NCBI RefSeq assembly: GCF_003386865.1
Contig: NZ_QTUA01000001.1
Coordinates: 2,852,001 to 2,916,000 of the forward strand
From: Calidifontibacter indicus
GTDB taxonomy: Bacteria > Actinomycetota > Actinomycetes > Actinomycetales > Dermatophilaceae
Length of the DNA: 64,000 nucleotides
Reading direction: 5' to 3'
The position numbers and the translations under genes were made by a program. Under the pieces are notes generated by a model. That model was not told the origin of the DNA. It ran no database searches and saw only the letters and a program-made list of their open reading frames with translations. Position 1 is the stretch's first letter, and every line of letters begins with the position of its first letter. Shown piece after piece: positions 35,861 to 44,219 of the stretch.

Positions 35861-36325
35861 TCAGGACGCCGGAAGTGTGCCGTCCTGCTCATAGGTCGAC
35901 ACCATGTCGAGCCGACGCTGGTGTCGCTCGACTCCGGAGAACGGCGTCTCGAGGAAGACCTTCACCATCGCCTGAGCCTGCTCCTGGGTGTGGAAACGCC
36001 CGCCGAGGGAGATGATCTGCGCGTCGTTGTGCTCCCGGGCGAGCTGCGCCAACTCGGTGGAGTAACAGAGCGCAGCACGGATGCCCTTCACCTTGTTCGC
36101 AGCCATCTGCTCACCGTTGCCGGAGCCGCCCAGCACCACGCCGAGCGAACCCGGTTCGGCAGCGACCGCCTCGGCGGCACGCAGCACGAAGACCGGGTAG
36201 TCGTCGAGCTCGTCGTACTCCTTGGGTCCGTGGTCAACGACGTCGTATCCCTGCTCGGCCAGCCAGTCGACCAGGCCGCGCTGCATCTCGTAGGCGGCGT
36301 GGTCGCCACCGATGTGAACTCGCAT
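35861..36325 (-). CDS. rpiB: ribose-5-phosphate isomerase B
   Basis: RpiB interconverts ribose 5-phosphate and ribulose 5-phosphate in the pentose phosphate pathway. The 154-residue product has the family start MRVHIGGDHAAYEMQ, the GVVLGGSGNGEQMAANKVKGIRAALCY loop and ARxHNDAQIISLGGR. The position of the usual RpiB active-site cysteine (GSGxG) is occupied as in actinobacterial enzymes, without Cys in that loop. It lies 12 bases after the DsbA-like gene and is probably cotranscribed. Confidence 0.93.
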   Translation of the reverse strand: MRVHIGGDHAAYEMQRGLVDWLAEQGYDVVDHGPKEYDELDDYPVFVLRAAEAVAAEPGSLGVVLGGSGNGEQMAANKVKGIRAALCYSTELAQLAREHNDAQIISLGGRFHTQEQAQAMVKVFLETPFSGVERHQRRLDMVSTYEQDGTLPAS

Positions 36326-36337
36326 TGTCGTGATACC

Positions 36338-37000
36338 TCAGCTGAAGTCGGGGTCAGCGCTGCGGCTGCGCTTGAGCTCGTAGAAGCCGGGGGTGCCGGC
36401 GACGAGCAAGCAGCCGTCGAACAGGCGGCCGGCGGCCTCGCCCTTCGGCGCCGGGGTGACGACCGGACCGAAGAAGGCGACATCTTGGAAGGACACCACG
36501 GGCGTGCCCACGTCGTCACCGACCAGGTCGATCGCACGCTGGTGCGACTCGCGCAGCCGGGTGTCGATGTCGTCACCCGGAACGTTCTGCGCCTGCTCGA
36601 TGAGTTCGGCAGGCAGTCCGGCCTCGGCGAGCGCCTCGACGCAGATCTCACGCAGTTCGTCACCGGTACGGCCACGCTCCTGGAGGTGAATGCGCCGACC
36701 CATGGCGTCGTACAACTTCTTGCGGACGGTGTTGCGCTCGGCCTCGGGCACCGACTGCTCGGCGGCGATCACGGTGCGCACCGGCAACCAGCCGCGGTCG
36801 AGCATGTCGCGGTAGCTCTGCGGCACGTCACGGCCCTCGTTGAGCACACTCAACGACATGACCGACCAGGTCACGTCGACGTCGCGCACCTTCTCCACCT
36901 CCATCATCCAGCGGGAGGTCATCCATGCCCACGGGCACATCGGATCGAAGAACATCTCTGCCGCCGAGCGGCCGCCGTTCGAGGCGTTGTTGTCAGTCAC
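36338..37000 (-). CDS. DsbA-fold protein, mycothiol-dependent nitroreductase (Rv2466c) family, CPWA variant
   Basis: The 220-residue thioredoxin-fold protein resembles Rv2466c, a mycothiol-dependent reductase of actinobacteria. The start AEMFFDPMCPWAWMTSRWMMEVEKV aligns with the Rv2466c active-site region, but the second cysteine of CPWC is alanine here. The cis-Pro region DVGTPVVSF is present. The GTG start gives VTDNNASNGG. It is divergent from pepN across 98 bases and lies just upstream of rpiB. Loss of the second Cys suggests a one-cysteine mechanism using mycothiol, which is inferred. Confidence 0.82.
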   Translation of the reverse strand: MTDNNASNGGRSAAEMFFDPMCPWAWMTSRWMMEVEKVRDVDVTWSVMSLSVLNEGRDVPQSYRDMLDRGWLPVRTVIAAEQSVPEAERNTVRKKLYDAMGRRIHLQERGRTGDELREICVEALAEAGLPAELIEQAQNVPGDDIDTRLRESHQRAIDLVGDDVGTPVVSFQDVAFFGPVVTPAPKGEAAGRLFDGCLLVAGTPGFYELKRSRSADPDFS

Positions 37001-37098
37001 GTGCCCATCCTGCCAAAGCCGTCGAGGCGTTGCGTGGCAGCATGGCTGCGCACGAGACCGACCGATGGTGCGTGCGCGATCCCCACGAAGGAGACCAG

Positions 37099-39666
37099 GT
37101 GTCGACCACCAACCTGACCCGCACCGAGGCGGAGTCCCGCTCGGGACTCGTCGATGTCGCGTCCTACGACGTGAGCCTCGATCTGACCACCGACGCGGCG
37201 ACATTCGGGTCGGTCACATCCGTGCGGTTCAACGCCGCGCACGACGCCGACACCTTCATCGACTTCGTCGGCGGCACCGTGTCCTCCCTCGAGCTCAACG
37301 GCGAGAGCATCGACGCCGGAGGCTACGACGGTGCACGGATCCCGTTGTCGCTCAAGGCCGGCGACAACCAGTTGGTCGTCACCGGCACCGGCACCTACAT
37401 GAACACCGGCGAGGGTCTGCACCGGTTCGTCGACCCGGTCGACTCCGAGGTCTACCTGTACTCCCAGTTCGAGGTCGCCGATTGCCGCCGCATGTTCGCG
37501 GTCTTCGACCAGCCCGACCTGAAGGCGACCTTCGCGTTCACCGTGACCGCTCCCGCGCACTGGCAGGTCGTGTCCAACCAGCCGACCCCCGAGCCGGTGG
37601 AGTCGTCGCAGGTCTGGACCGACCCGTCCGGCAATGAGCGCCCGACCGCCACCTGGAAGTTCTCGGCCACACCGGTCATGTCGTCGTACATCACCGCGCT
37701 GGTGGCCGGCCCCTACGACGTCGTGCGCGACAGCGTCACCACCCGCCGCGGCGAGGTGCCGCTGGCGCTCTACTGCCGTCGCTCGCTGCGCGAGTACCTC
37801 GACGCCGACAACGTGTTCGACTGCACCAAGCGCGGATTCGACTTCTTCGAGAAGGAGTTCGACTGCGAGTACCCGTTCGAGAAGTACGACCAGATCTTCA
37901 CCCCCGAATACAACATGGGGGCGATGGAGAACGCCGGCTGCGTCACGATCAACGAGATCTACATCTTCCGGTCGAAGGTCTCCGACGCGAAGGTCGAGCG
38001 CCGCGCGCTGACGATCCTGCACGAACTGGCGCACATGTGGTTCGGCGACCTGGTGACGATGCAGTGGTGGAACGACCTCTGGCTGAACGAGTCGTTCGCC
38101 GAGTGGGCTTCCACCGTGTGCCAGGCCGAGGCCACCGAGTGGGCCGAGGCGTGGACGACCTTCTCGATCCTGGAGAAGACCTGGGCCTACAACCAGGACC
38201 AACTCAGCTCGACCCACCCGATCGTCGCCGAGATCCGCGACCTGGAGGACGTCGAGTCGAACTTCGACGGCATCACCTACGCCAAGGGCGCCTCCGTGCT
38301 CAAGCAGCTCGTCGCGTACGTCGGGCGCGAGGCGTTCGTGCAGGGTTTGCGCAGCTACTTCGCGAAGTACGCGTGGGGCAACACCACCCTGCCCCAGCTG
38401 CTCGGTGAGCTGGCCGACGCATCGGGCCGCGACCTCGACGCGTGGTCGGCGGCTTGGCTGGAGACCGCGGGCGTCAACACCCTGACCCCGAAGGTCGAGG
38501 TCGACGCCGATGGCACGATCACTTCCTTCAGCATCGAGCAGACCGCGACGGAGCAGCTGCCGACCCTGCGCCCGCACCGTCTCGCCGTGGGTTGCTATGA
38601 GCGCCAGGCAGATTCGTGGGTGCGGGTGAAGCGGATCGAGGTCGACGTCGACGGCCCGTCGACCTCGGTCGACGAACTCGTCGGCAGCAAGCACCCCGGC
38701 GTCGTGCTGGTCAACGACGACGACCTCGCCTACTGCAAGATCCGTCTCGACGAGGCGTCGCTGGCCGCGATCGTCGAGCGTCCGGACGGCTTCGGGTCAC
38801 TCCCCCGCGCACTCGTGCTCGGCGCGCTGTGGGACATGACCCGCGACGCACAGATGCGCGGCCGCGAGCTGGTGTCGGTGGTGCAGGTGCTGCTGGGCGC
38901 CGAGACGCACGCCGGCATCCTGCGCATGATGCTCAACCTGCTGCGCCAGCTGACCGCGCTCTACATCGACCCGGCGGCGCGCGAGGAGATCCGCGCCCAC
39001 GTCACCGCCTCGCTGCGCGCCGCGGCCACGGCGGCCGAGCCGGGATCGGACGCGCAACTGCAGCTCACCGAGGCGTTCGCGACCTTCGCGTCGTCCGACG
39101 ACGACCTCGCGCTGATCCAGGGCCTGTTCACCGGCGAGGAGACCTTCGAGGGGCTCGTCGTCGGCCAGGACCTGCGCTGGAACCTGCTCATCGCCCTGGT
39201 CACCGGCGGCGTCGCCGGCGAAGCGGAGATCGCGGCCGAGCAGGAGCGCGACGCGACCGCCACCGGCAAGGAGAAGGCTGCCTGCGCACGGGCGGCCGTG
39301 CCGACCGCGGAGGCGAAGGCCGCCGCGTGGACCTTGCTCGTCGACACCCCCGACCTGGCGAACCAGACCATCGAGGAGGTCGGCATCGGGTTCCAGCGGG
39401 TGCACGACAACGCCTTGCTCACGCCGTACGTCGACAAGTACTTCGCGATGCTCACCGACATGTGGAGCACCCGCACCTTCCACATCGGGCAGTCCATCGC
39501 CCAGCTGGCGTTCCCGGTGCGGCTGGCGTCGACCGAGCTGCTGACCGGCTGCGAGAAGTGGTTGCAGGACAACGGTTCTGCCTCTGCAGGGCTGGTGCGC
39601 GTGGTCACCGAGCACCGCGACGACGTCGCTCGGGCACTGACAGCGCAGGCCTTCGACGCCTCCTGA
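37099..39666 (+). CDS. pepN: aminopeptidase N (M1 family)
   Basis: PepN removes N-terminal residues from peptides in the cytoplasm. The 855-residue product has the M1 substrate motif GAMEN near residue 274 and the zinc site HELAH at 308-312 with the third ligand in NESFAEW. An N-terminal beta domain and a long helical C-terminal domain complete it. The GTG start has a perfect AAGGAG site six bases before it. An in-frame extension to 36925 overlaps the divergent DsbA-like gene and was rejected. A strong terminator follows. Confidence 0.95.
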   Translation: MSTTNLTRTEAESRSGLVDVASYDVSLDLTTDAATFGSVTSVRFNAAHDADTFIDFVGGTVSSLELNGESIDAGGYDGARIPLSLKAGDNQLVVTGTGTYMNTGEGLHRFVDPVDSEVYLYSQFEVADCRRMFAVFDQPDLKATFAFTVTAPAHWQVVSNQPTPEPVESSQVWTDPSGNERPTATWKFSATPVMSSYITALVAGPYDVVRDSVTTRRGEVPLALYCRRSLREYLDADNVFDCTKRGFDFFEKEFDCEYPFEKYDQIFTPEYNMGAMENAGCVTINEIYIFRSKVSDAKVERRALTILHELAHMWFGDLVTMQWWNDLWLNESFAEWASTVCQAEATEWAEAWTTFSILEKTWAYNQDQLSSTHPIVAEIRDLEDVESNFDGITYAKGASVLKQLVAYVGREAFVQGLRSYFAKYAWGNTTLPQLLGELADASGRDLDAWSAAWLETAGVNTLTPKVEVDADGTITSFSIEQTATEQLPTLRPHRLAVGCYERQADSWVRVKRIEVDVDGPSTSVDELVGSKHPGVVLVNDDDLAYCKIRLDEASLAAIVERPDGFGSLPRALVLGALWDMTRDAQMRGRELVSVVQVLLGAETHAGILRMMLNLLRQLTALYIDPAAREEIRAHVTASLRAAATAAEPGSDAQLQLTEAFATFASSDDDLALIQGLFTGEETFEGLVVGQDLRWNLLIALVTGGVAGEAEIAAEQERDATATGKEKAACARAAVPTAEAKAAAWTLLVDTPDLANQTIEEVGIGFQRVHDNALLTPYVDKYFAMLTDMWSTRTFHIGQSIAQLAFPVRLASTELLTGCEKWLQDNGSASAGLVRVVTEHRDDVARALTAQAFDAS

Positions 39667-39678
39667 GTCGCCGCCCTT

Positions 39679-39723
39679 CACGACGAAGCCCCCGCTCCGG
39701 TTCGGAGCGGGGGCTTCGTCGTG
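39679..39723. terminator. bidirectional terminator between pepN and malQ
   Basis: A 20-base perfect stem (39679-39698 with 39704-39723, arms beginning CACGACGAAG) encloses a five-base loop between two convergent genes. Confidence 0.93.
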
Positions 39724-39730
39724 CGCAGAC

Positions 39731-42094
39731 CTAGACGGCCGGTCCGGCGTCGCGGCGGTTGACGCAGCGGATGAGGCGCTTGGCCCGGCGGCTGATCATC
39801 ACCTCGTCGAGGGTCACCAGCTTGTGGTTGCCGTCGGCCAGCGGCAGCCGCCAGTTGGGGTATTCCTCGTCGGTGCCCGGCTGGTTGATCGTGCGCACGT
39901 CCCCGACGAGGTCGTTGACCGAGACGCCGAGCATCTTGCTCGGAGCCCACGCAAGGTACTTGTGCAGCGCGTCGACCTGTTCCTCGATGCCCGCGTTCGC
40001 CTTGAGCAGTCCGCGCTCACGCAACGCCGAGAGCACGGCCTCCCGTTGGGCGTCGTCCTCGGCGATCTCCTCCTCCAACGGACGGGTCAGCAGACCGAGT
40101 TCGTGCCGCACCGCGATATGTTCGCCCTGCAGGTAGCCGGCGGTCGGCGGCAGGTCGTGGGTGGTCACGCTCGCCAGACACAGCGACCGGTAGGTCTCCG
40201 GCGCCCGCGGCGCCGAGCCGTCCTTGCGCTCGAACCACAGGATCGAGGTGCCGAGCAGCCCGCGCTCGAGCAGGTAGTCGCGCACCCAGTCCTCGACCGT
40301 GCCGAGGTCTTCGCCGATGATCACCGCGCCGGCGCGGTGCGCCTCGAGCGCGAGGATGCCGACCATCGCCTCGTGGTCGTAGCGCACGTAGGTGCCGTTC
40401 TTCGCAGACTCCCCCCGGGGCACCCACCACAGCCGGAACAACCCGAGGATGTGGTCGACGCGCAGGCCGCCCGCCATCCGCAACCCGGTGCGCAGCATGT
40501 CGCGGAACGGCGCGTACCCGAGCTCGGCCAGACGGTCGGGCCGCCACGGCGGTTGGCTCCAGTCCTGACCCATCTGGTTGTAGTCGTCTGGCGGCGCGCC
40601 CACGCTCACCTGGTGGGCGAGCACGTCACCGAGGGCCCACGCGTCCGCACCGCCGGGGTGCACACCCACCGCGAGGTCGTGCACGACACCGACGCCCATG
40701 CCCGCGGCGAGGAGTTCACGCTGTGCGTCGGCCAGTTGCGACTGCACGATCCACTGCAGCCAGCACTGGAACTCCACCTCGTCGGCGAGCCGCTCCCGTT
40801 CCTTCGCGACGGCTTCGCTGCGCGGGTCACGCAACTCCTGCGGCCATGTCTCCCAGGGCAATCCGCGGTCGACGACGATCGCCGACCAGGTCGCGAAGTC
40901 GATCAGGCCCTGCCCCTCGCGGGCCATGAACTCCTCGAAGTCGCGGGCGCGACGGTGGGTGCGCTCGGTGCGGAAGATCATCCGCAGCGCGGCCCGCTTC
41001 GCTTCCCACGAACCGTCACGGTCGAGCTGGGCGAGCTTGTTGAGCCGGCGGGCATCGTCGCTGTGCCACTCCACCAACTGGTGTTCGGCCGCGGACAGGT
41101 AGCCGATCTCCGGCACCTCCTCGACCCGGATGTACATCGGGTTGACGAACCGGCGCGACGTCGGCAGGTAGGGCGACGGCTCCATCGTGGCGACCGGCTC
41201 GGCCGCGTGCACCGGGTTGATGAGCACGAAGTCGGCGCCCTGGCGAGCACCCCAGGTGCCGAGCTCGGCGAGGTCGGCGGCGTCGCCGATGCCCCACGAG
41301 CGCTCCGACCGCACGGTGTAGAGCTGGGTCATCAGACCCCACACCCGGTCGTCCTGCAGGGCCTTCGGTAACGCCAGCTTCTCCGGGGTGACGATCACCG
41401 GCGCGCGATGTTCGACCTCTGCAGCATCCGCCTCCACCGTGGATCCGCTTGCCGTGGAGGGTGATTCGACGGTTTCCGGCTTCTCGGTGGGGGCCGAGAC
41501 GGTGCCGGGAACGTGCGCGGCGTTCTCCTCACCGGAGTCGTCCGCGTCGGAGGCGTCGTCCGCGCCGGAGGCGTCGGAGGCGTCGTCCGCGCCGGAGGCG
41601 TCGGAGGCGTCGGCCGCTTCGGCGACCTGCGCCGGCTCCTCGACCACCGCACCCACGGTGACGACGAGCTCGTGATACCCCAGCGGCAGGTCGCCGGGCA
41701 GTTCGATCGTGGTCTCCGCCACGAGGTCGCCGTCGACCTCCCGGGGCTCGACGTAACGGTCGACGACGGTGACGTCGCGGGTGCGGCCGTTCTCCAGCAC
41801 GAGCTTCGCCGTCACCGGAGCACCCTGCGGCGCGTGCAGCGCCACCCACGGCGTCCAGCCCTCGCGCAGCACCACCGCGCGCGGCAGCACCCGGCGCCAC
41901 GGCTCGAGTTCGCGCGCTGCGAGAGCGGCCCGCGCCGACTGCTCGTCGTCGGCCTCGACCCCGAACACGCTGAGCACGGTGCTGATGGTGTCGGCCGACA
42001 CCATCACGTGATTGCCCTTCCAGTCCCAGTAGTCGGTGGCCACGCCGTAGGCGCGGGCGAGATCGATGAGCGGGCTGGAAGGCGCGTCGGACAT
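39731..42094 (-). CDS. malQ: 4-alpha-glucanotransferase (amylomaltase, GH77)
   Basis: MalQ transfers glucan segments between maltodextrins. The 787-residue product carries the GH77 catalytic regions: GLRVDHILGLFRLWWVP (nucleophile Asp), VIIGEDLGTVEDWV (acid/base Glu) and VTTHDLPPTAGYLQG. As in many actinobacteria there is an extra N-terminal region of about 250 residues. Inside it lies a low-complexity acidic segment near residues 155-190, encoded by tandem DNA repeats. The ATG at 42094 follows GAAACT by seven bases. A longer upstream start overlaps the divergent mscS promoter and was rejected. Confidence 0.93.
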   Translation of the reverse strand: MSDAPSSPLIDLARAYGVATDYWDWKGNHVMVSADTISTVLSVFGVEADDEQSARAALAARELEPWRRVLPRAVVLREGWTPWVALHAPQGAPVTAKLVLENGRTRDVTVVDRYVEPREVDGDLVAETTIELPGDLPLGYHELVVTVGAVVEEPAQVAEAADASDASGADDASDASGADDASDADDSGEENAAHVPGTVSAPTEKPETVESPSTASGSTVEADAAEVEHRAPVIVTPEKLALPKALQDDRVWGLMTQLYTVRSERSWGIGDAADLAELGTWGARQGADFVLINPVHAAEPVATMEPSPYLPTSRRFVNPMYIRVEEVPEIGYLSAAEHQLVEWHSDDARRLNKLAQLDRDGSWEAKRAALRMIFRTERTHRRARDFEEFMAREGQGLIDFATWSAIVVDRGLPWETWPQELRDPRSEAVAKERERLADEVEFQCWLQWIVQSQLADAQRELLAAGMGVGVVHDLAVGVHPGGADAWALGDVLAHQVSVGAPPDDYNQMGQDWSQPPWRPDRLAELGYAPFRDMLRTGLRMAGGLRVDHILGLFRLWWVPRGESAKNGTYVRYDHEAMVGILALEAHRAGAVIIGEDLGTVEDWVRDYLLERGLLGTSILWFERKDGSAPRAPETYRSLCLASVTTHDLPPTAGYLQGEHIAVRHELGLLTRPLEEEIAEDDAQREAVLSALRERGLLKANAGIEEQVDALHKYLAWAPSKMLGVSVNDLVGDVRTINQPGTDEEYPNWRLPLADGNHKLVTLDEVMISRRAKRLIRCVNRRDAGPAV
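41525..41625. repeat. in-frame ~30 bp tandem repeats within malQ
   Basis: The sequence GCGTCGTCCGCGCCGGAGGC with GTCGGAG recurs two to three times head to tail. It encodes an alternating Asp/Ala/Ser segment of the type DASGADDASDASGADDASDA. The unit length is a multiple of three, so copy changes keep the frame. Confidence 0.85.
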
Positions 42095-42149
42095 GGCCGC
42101 AAGTTTCGCACGTTCCGAAGGGTCTTCGAGGCGTGGGCCGCTGCCCTGC

Positions 42150-42155
42150 GAGACT
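42150..42155 (+). promoter_or_regulatory. -10-like hexamer GAGACT of mscS
   Basis: GAGACT lies seven bases before the ATG at 42163, and no ribosome site intervenes. Similar GAGACT/CAGACT hexamers precede the globin gene, the GH13 gene and the GNAT gene at 49297. Confidence 0.45.
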
Positions 42156-42162
42156 GACCCGC

Positions 42163-43077
42163 ATGCTCGAGTTGCTCGCGCCGGACACCGGCTCGGAAAC
42201 CGTCTGGGACAAGCTGCTCGGCCGGCCGTTGATGATCGCCGGCATCGTGGTGGTGGCATTGCTCGCGCGATGGCTGGTGCATCGCGCGATCCGCAAGGTC
42301 ACCACGATGATGGAGCAGCGATCCGCCGAGCGCGACTCCTCCGGCGGGCGCGCGACGCGGGTGATCCGCCAGGCGGCCGGCCTCGACAACGAACGACGCA
42401 AGCAGCGCGCCGCGACCGTGGGGTCGTTGCTGCGCTCGATCACCACCGTGGTCATCTTCACCATCGCCGCGCTGACGATCATGGCCGAACTCGGGGTGCC
42501 GCTGGCTCCGTTGTTGGCCTCGGCCGGCGTCGGTGGCGTGGCCCTCGGTTTCGGCGCGCAGTCGCTGGTGAAGGACTTCCTCTCCGGAATCTTCATGATC
42601 ATGGAGGACCAGTACGGCGTGGGCGACGTCATCGACACGGGTGAGGCGATCGGCACCGTCGAGGAGGTCACCCTGCGGGTCACCCGGCTGCGGGACGCGT
42701 CCGGCGTCGTTTGGTACGTGCGCAACGGCGAGATCATCCGCATCGGCAACAGGTCGCAGGGCTGGTCGGTCGCCCTGATCGACATCCCGATCGCCTACGA
42801 CCAATCGGTCGAGCGGGCGCTCGGCGTGCTGCGCACGGTGACCGCCGCCATCGACGACGACGAGCCGTGGAAGAACGTCCTGCTCGCCGAACCCGAGGTG
42901 GCCGGTGTCGAGTCGGTCGCGGGCGGTGTGGTCACGCTGCGGATCATCGCCAAGACCGCACCCGGCGAGCAGTACGCGTTGTCACGCGAACTGCGTGAGC
43001 GCGCCAAGGTCGCCCTCGACGGGGCCGGCATCCGCGGTCCGGCCCTCCCGCCGTATTCGGCCGGCGCCGGCATCTGA
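42163..43077 (+). CDS. MscS-family mechanosensitive channel
   Basis: The 304-residue product should form a stretch-gated pore that releases solutes on osmotic downshock. It has one or two N-terminal transmembrane helices, an Arg-rich linker, then the pore helix with the family sequence LGVPLAPLLASAGVGGVALGFGAQSLVKDFLSGIFMIMEDQYGVGDVI and a cytoplasmic beta/alpha domain. It is shorter than large MscK-type channels. It is divergent from malQ across 68 bases. Confidence 0.9.
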   Translation: MLELLAPDTGSETVWDKLLGRPLMIAGIVVVALLARWLVHRAIRKVTTMMEQRSAERDSSGGRATRVIRQAAGLDNERRKQRAATVGSLLRSITTVVIFTIAALTIMAELGVPLAPLLASAGVGGVALGFGAQSLVKDFLSGIFMIMEDQYGVGDVIDTGEAIGTVEEVTLRVTRLRDASGVVWYVRNGEIIRIGNRSQGWSVALIDIPIAYDQSVERALGVLRTVTAAIDDDEPWKNVLLAEPEVAGVESVAGGVVTLRIIAKTAPGEQYALSRELRERAKVALDGAGIRGPALPPYSAGAGI

Positions 43078-43105
43078 CCCGACCCCTCCCCCGCAACTCC
43101 CCTCC

Positions 43106-43197
43106 CGCAAACGCTGCGCTTCCCGGCAGCCGCTGCCGTTGCAGCAGCAGCGTCTGCACGCAACAGCGTCTGCGGAGGGAGGTGCAGCGTTTGTGGG
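43106..43197. repeat. inverted repeat with CGCAAACGCTGC arms upstream of the globin gene
   Basis: CCGCAAACGCTGC at 43105-43117 is matched by GCAGCGTTTGTGGG at 43184-43197. Between them are two CAGCGTCTGC copies. The same CGCAAACGCTGC also occurs at 10571-10582 between ndk and uppP. The element occupies most of the 160-base gap; its function is unknown. Confidence 0.6.
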
Positions 43198-43237
43198 CGG
43201 TTCGGACGCCGGACGGACGGTTTGCGAGACTGGCCGA

Positions 43238-43651
43238 GTGACCGAGCAGACGACGTACTACGAGCTCATGGGCGGTGCCGCCACCTTCGAGAAGCTGGTG
43301 CACGAGTTCTACCTGGGCGTGGCCGACGACCCCGATCTGCGCGCCATGTACCCCGAGGAAGACCTCGGCCCTGCTGAGCGTCGGCTGCGGATGTTCCTGG
43401 AGCAGTACTGGGGTGGCCCGACCACGTACTCCCAGGAGCGCGGCCACCCGCGCCTGCGGATGCGGCACATGCCGTTCGTCGTGACTCCCGCGCAGCGCGA
43501 CCGCTGGCTGCTGCACATGATGAACGCGGTCGACACGATCGGCCTGGAGAAGTCGCTGGACGACCTGCTGCGCGACTACCTGACCCGCGCCGCGTACTCG
43601 ATGGTGAACGCGCCGGGCGACGACCAGCGTCCCGACCTGACGCAGCTCTGA
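43238..43651 (+). CDS. glbO: group II truncated haemoglobin (trHbO)
   Basis: The 137-residue haem protein belongs to the two-over-two globins linked to oxygen handling or peroxide and nitric oxide chemistry. The proximal histidine is His77 in LRMRHMPFVV. The B-helix Tyr (FYLGVADDP), the GG pairs and the G-helix Trp (RDRWLLHM) are in the expected places. The GTG start has no ribosome site but follows GAGACT by six bases, so a leaderless mRNA is plausible. Confidence 0.92.
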   Translation: MTEQTTYYELMGGAATFEKLVHEFYLGVADDPDLRAMYPEEDLGPAERRLRMFLEQYWGGPTTYSQERGHPRLRMRHMPFVVTPAQRDRWLLHMMNAVDTIGLEKSLDDLLRDYLTRAAYSMVNAPGDDQRPDLTQL

Positions 43652-43709
43652 ACCGAGCCCCTTCGCGGGTCGTGACAACCATCTGCGGCACCCAGGTCGT
43701 CCCGTAGAC

Positions 43710-44219
43710 ATGATCGCTTCGACCCGAGGTGAACCCGACGGCTTCACCGAGTTCGTGCGAGCCCGCGGCGGCTCGCTGCATCGCACCGCGATGCTGCTCA
43801 CGCACGATCACGCCGCCGCCGAAGATCTCGTACAGACCGCCCTCGCCAAGGCATGGCAGAACTGGCACCGGGCCGACCAGCCGGAGGCGTACGTCCGGCG
43901 GATACTCGTCAACGAGTTCGCCTCGGGGTGGCGGCGGAAGTGGCGCGGCGAGGTGCCGACCGACGAGCTTCCCGAGCGGCCGCTCGACGACGGCGATCGG
44001 CTTGATACCCGCGCCGGACTGATCGACGCGCTCGCCCGTCTCCCCCGCCAGCAGCGAGCGGTTGTGGTGTTGCGCTACTACCAAGATTACACCGAGGAGC
44101 AGACCGCCCGCACCCTCGGCATCTCCGTCGGCACGGTCAAGTCGCACACCTCGCGCGCCCTCTCGGCGCTGCGGATCAGTCCCCACCTCGCCGCGACGTC
44201 CGAAGGAGGCCGCCGATGA
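43710..44219 (+). CDS. ECF sigma factor, SigE-like family
   Basis: The 169-residue product has sigma region 2 (LHRTAMLLTHDHAAAEDLVQTALAKAW) and region 4 (LPRQQRAVVVLRYYQDYTEEQTARTLGISVGTVKSHTSRAL), without region 3. This is the short SigE-family ECF type common in actinobacteria. It should direct transcription of a small stress regulon. The next gene overlaps it by four bases and encodes a membrane protein likely to restrain it. Confidence 0.92.
   Translation: MIASTRGEPDGFTEFVRARGGSLHRTAMLLTHDHAAAEDLVQTALAKAWQNWHRADQPEAYVRRILVNEFASGWRRKWRGEVPTDELPERPLDDGDRLDTRAGLIDALARLPRQQRAVVVLRYYQDYTEEQTARTLGISVGTVKSHTSRALSALRISPHLAATSEGGRR

Noticed and set aside
36997-38694. A 565-codon minus-strand open frame opposite pepN
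   Set aside because: It mirrors pepN, whose M1 zinc motifs are intact, and the antisense product is compositionally artificial.
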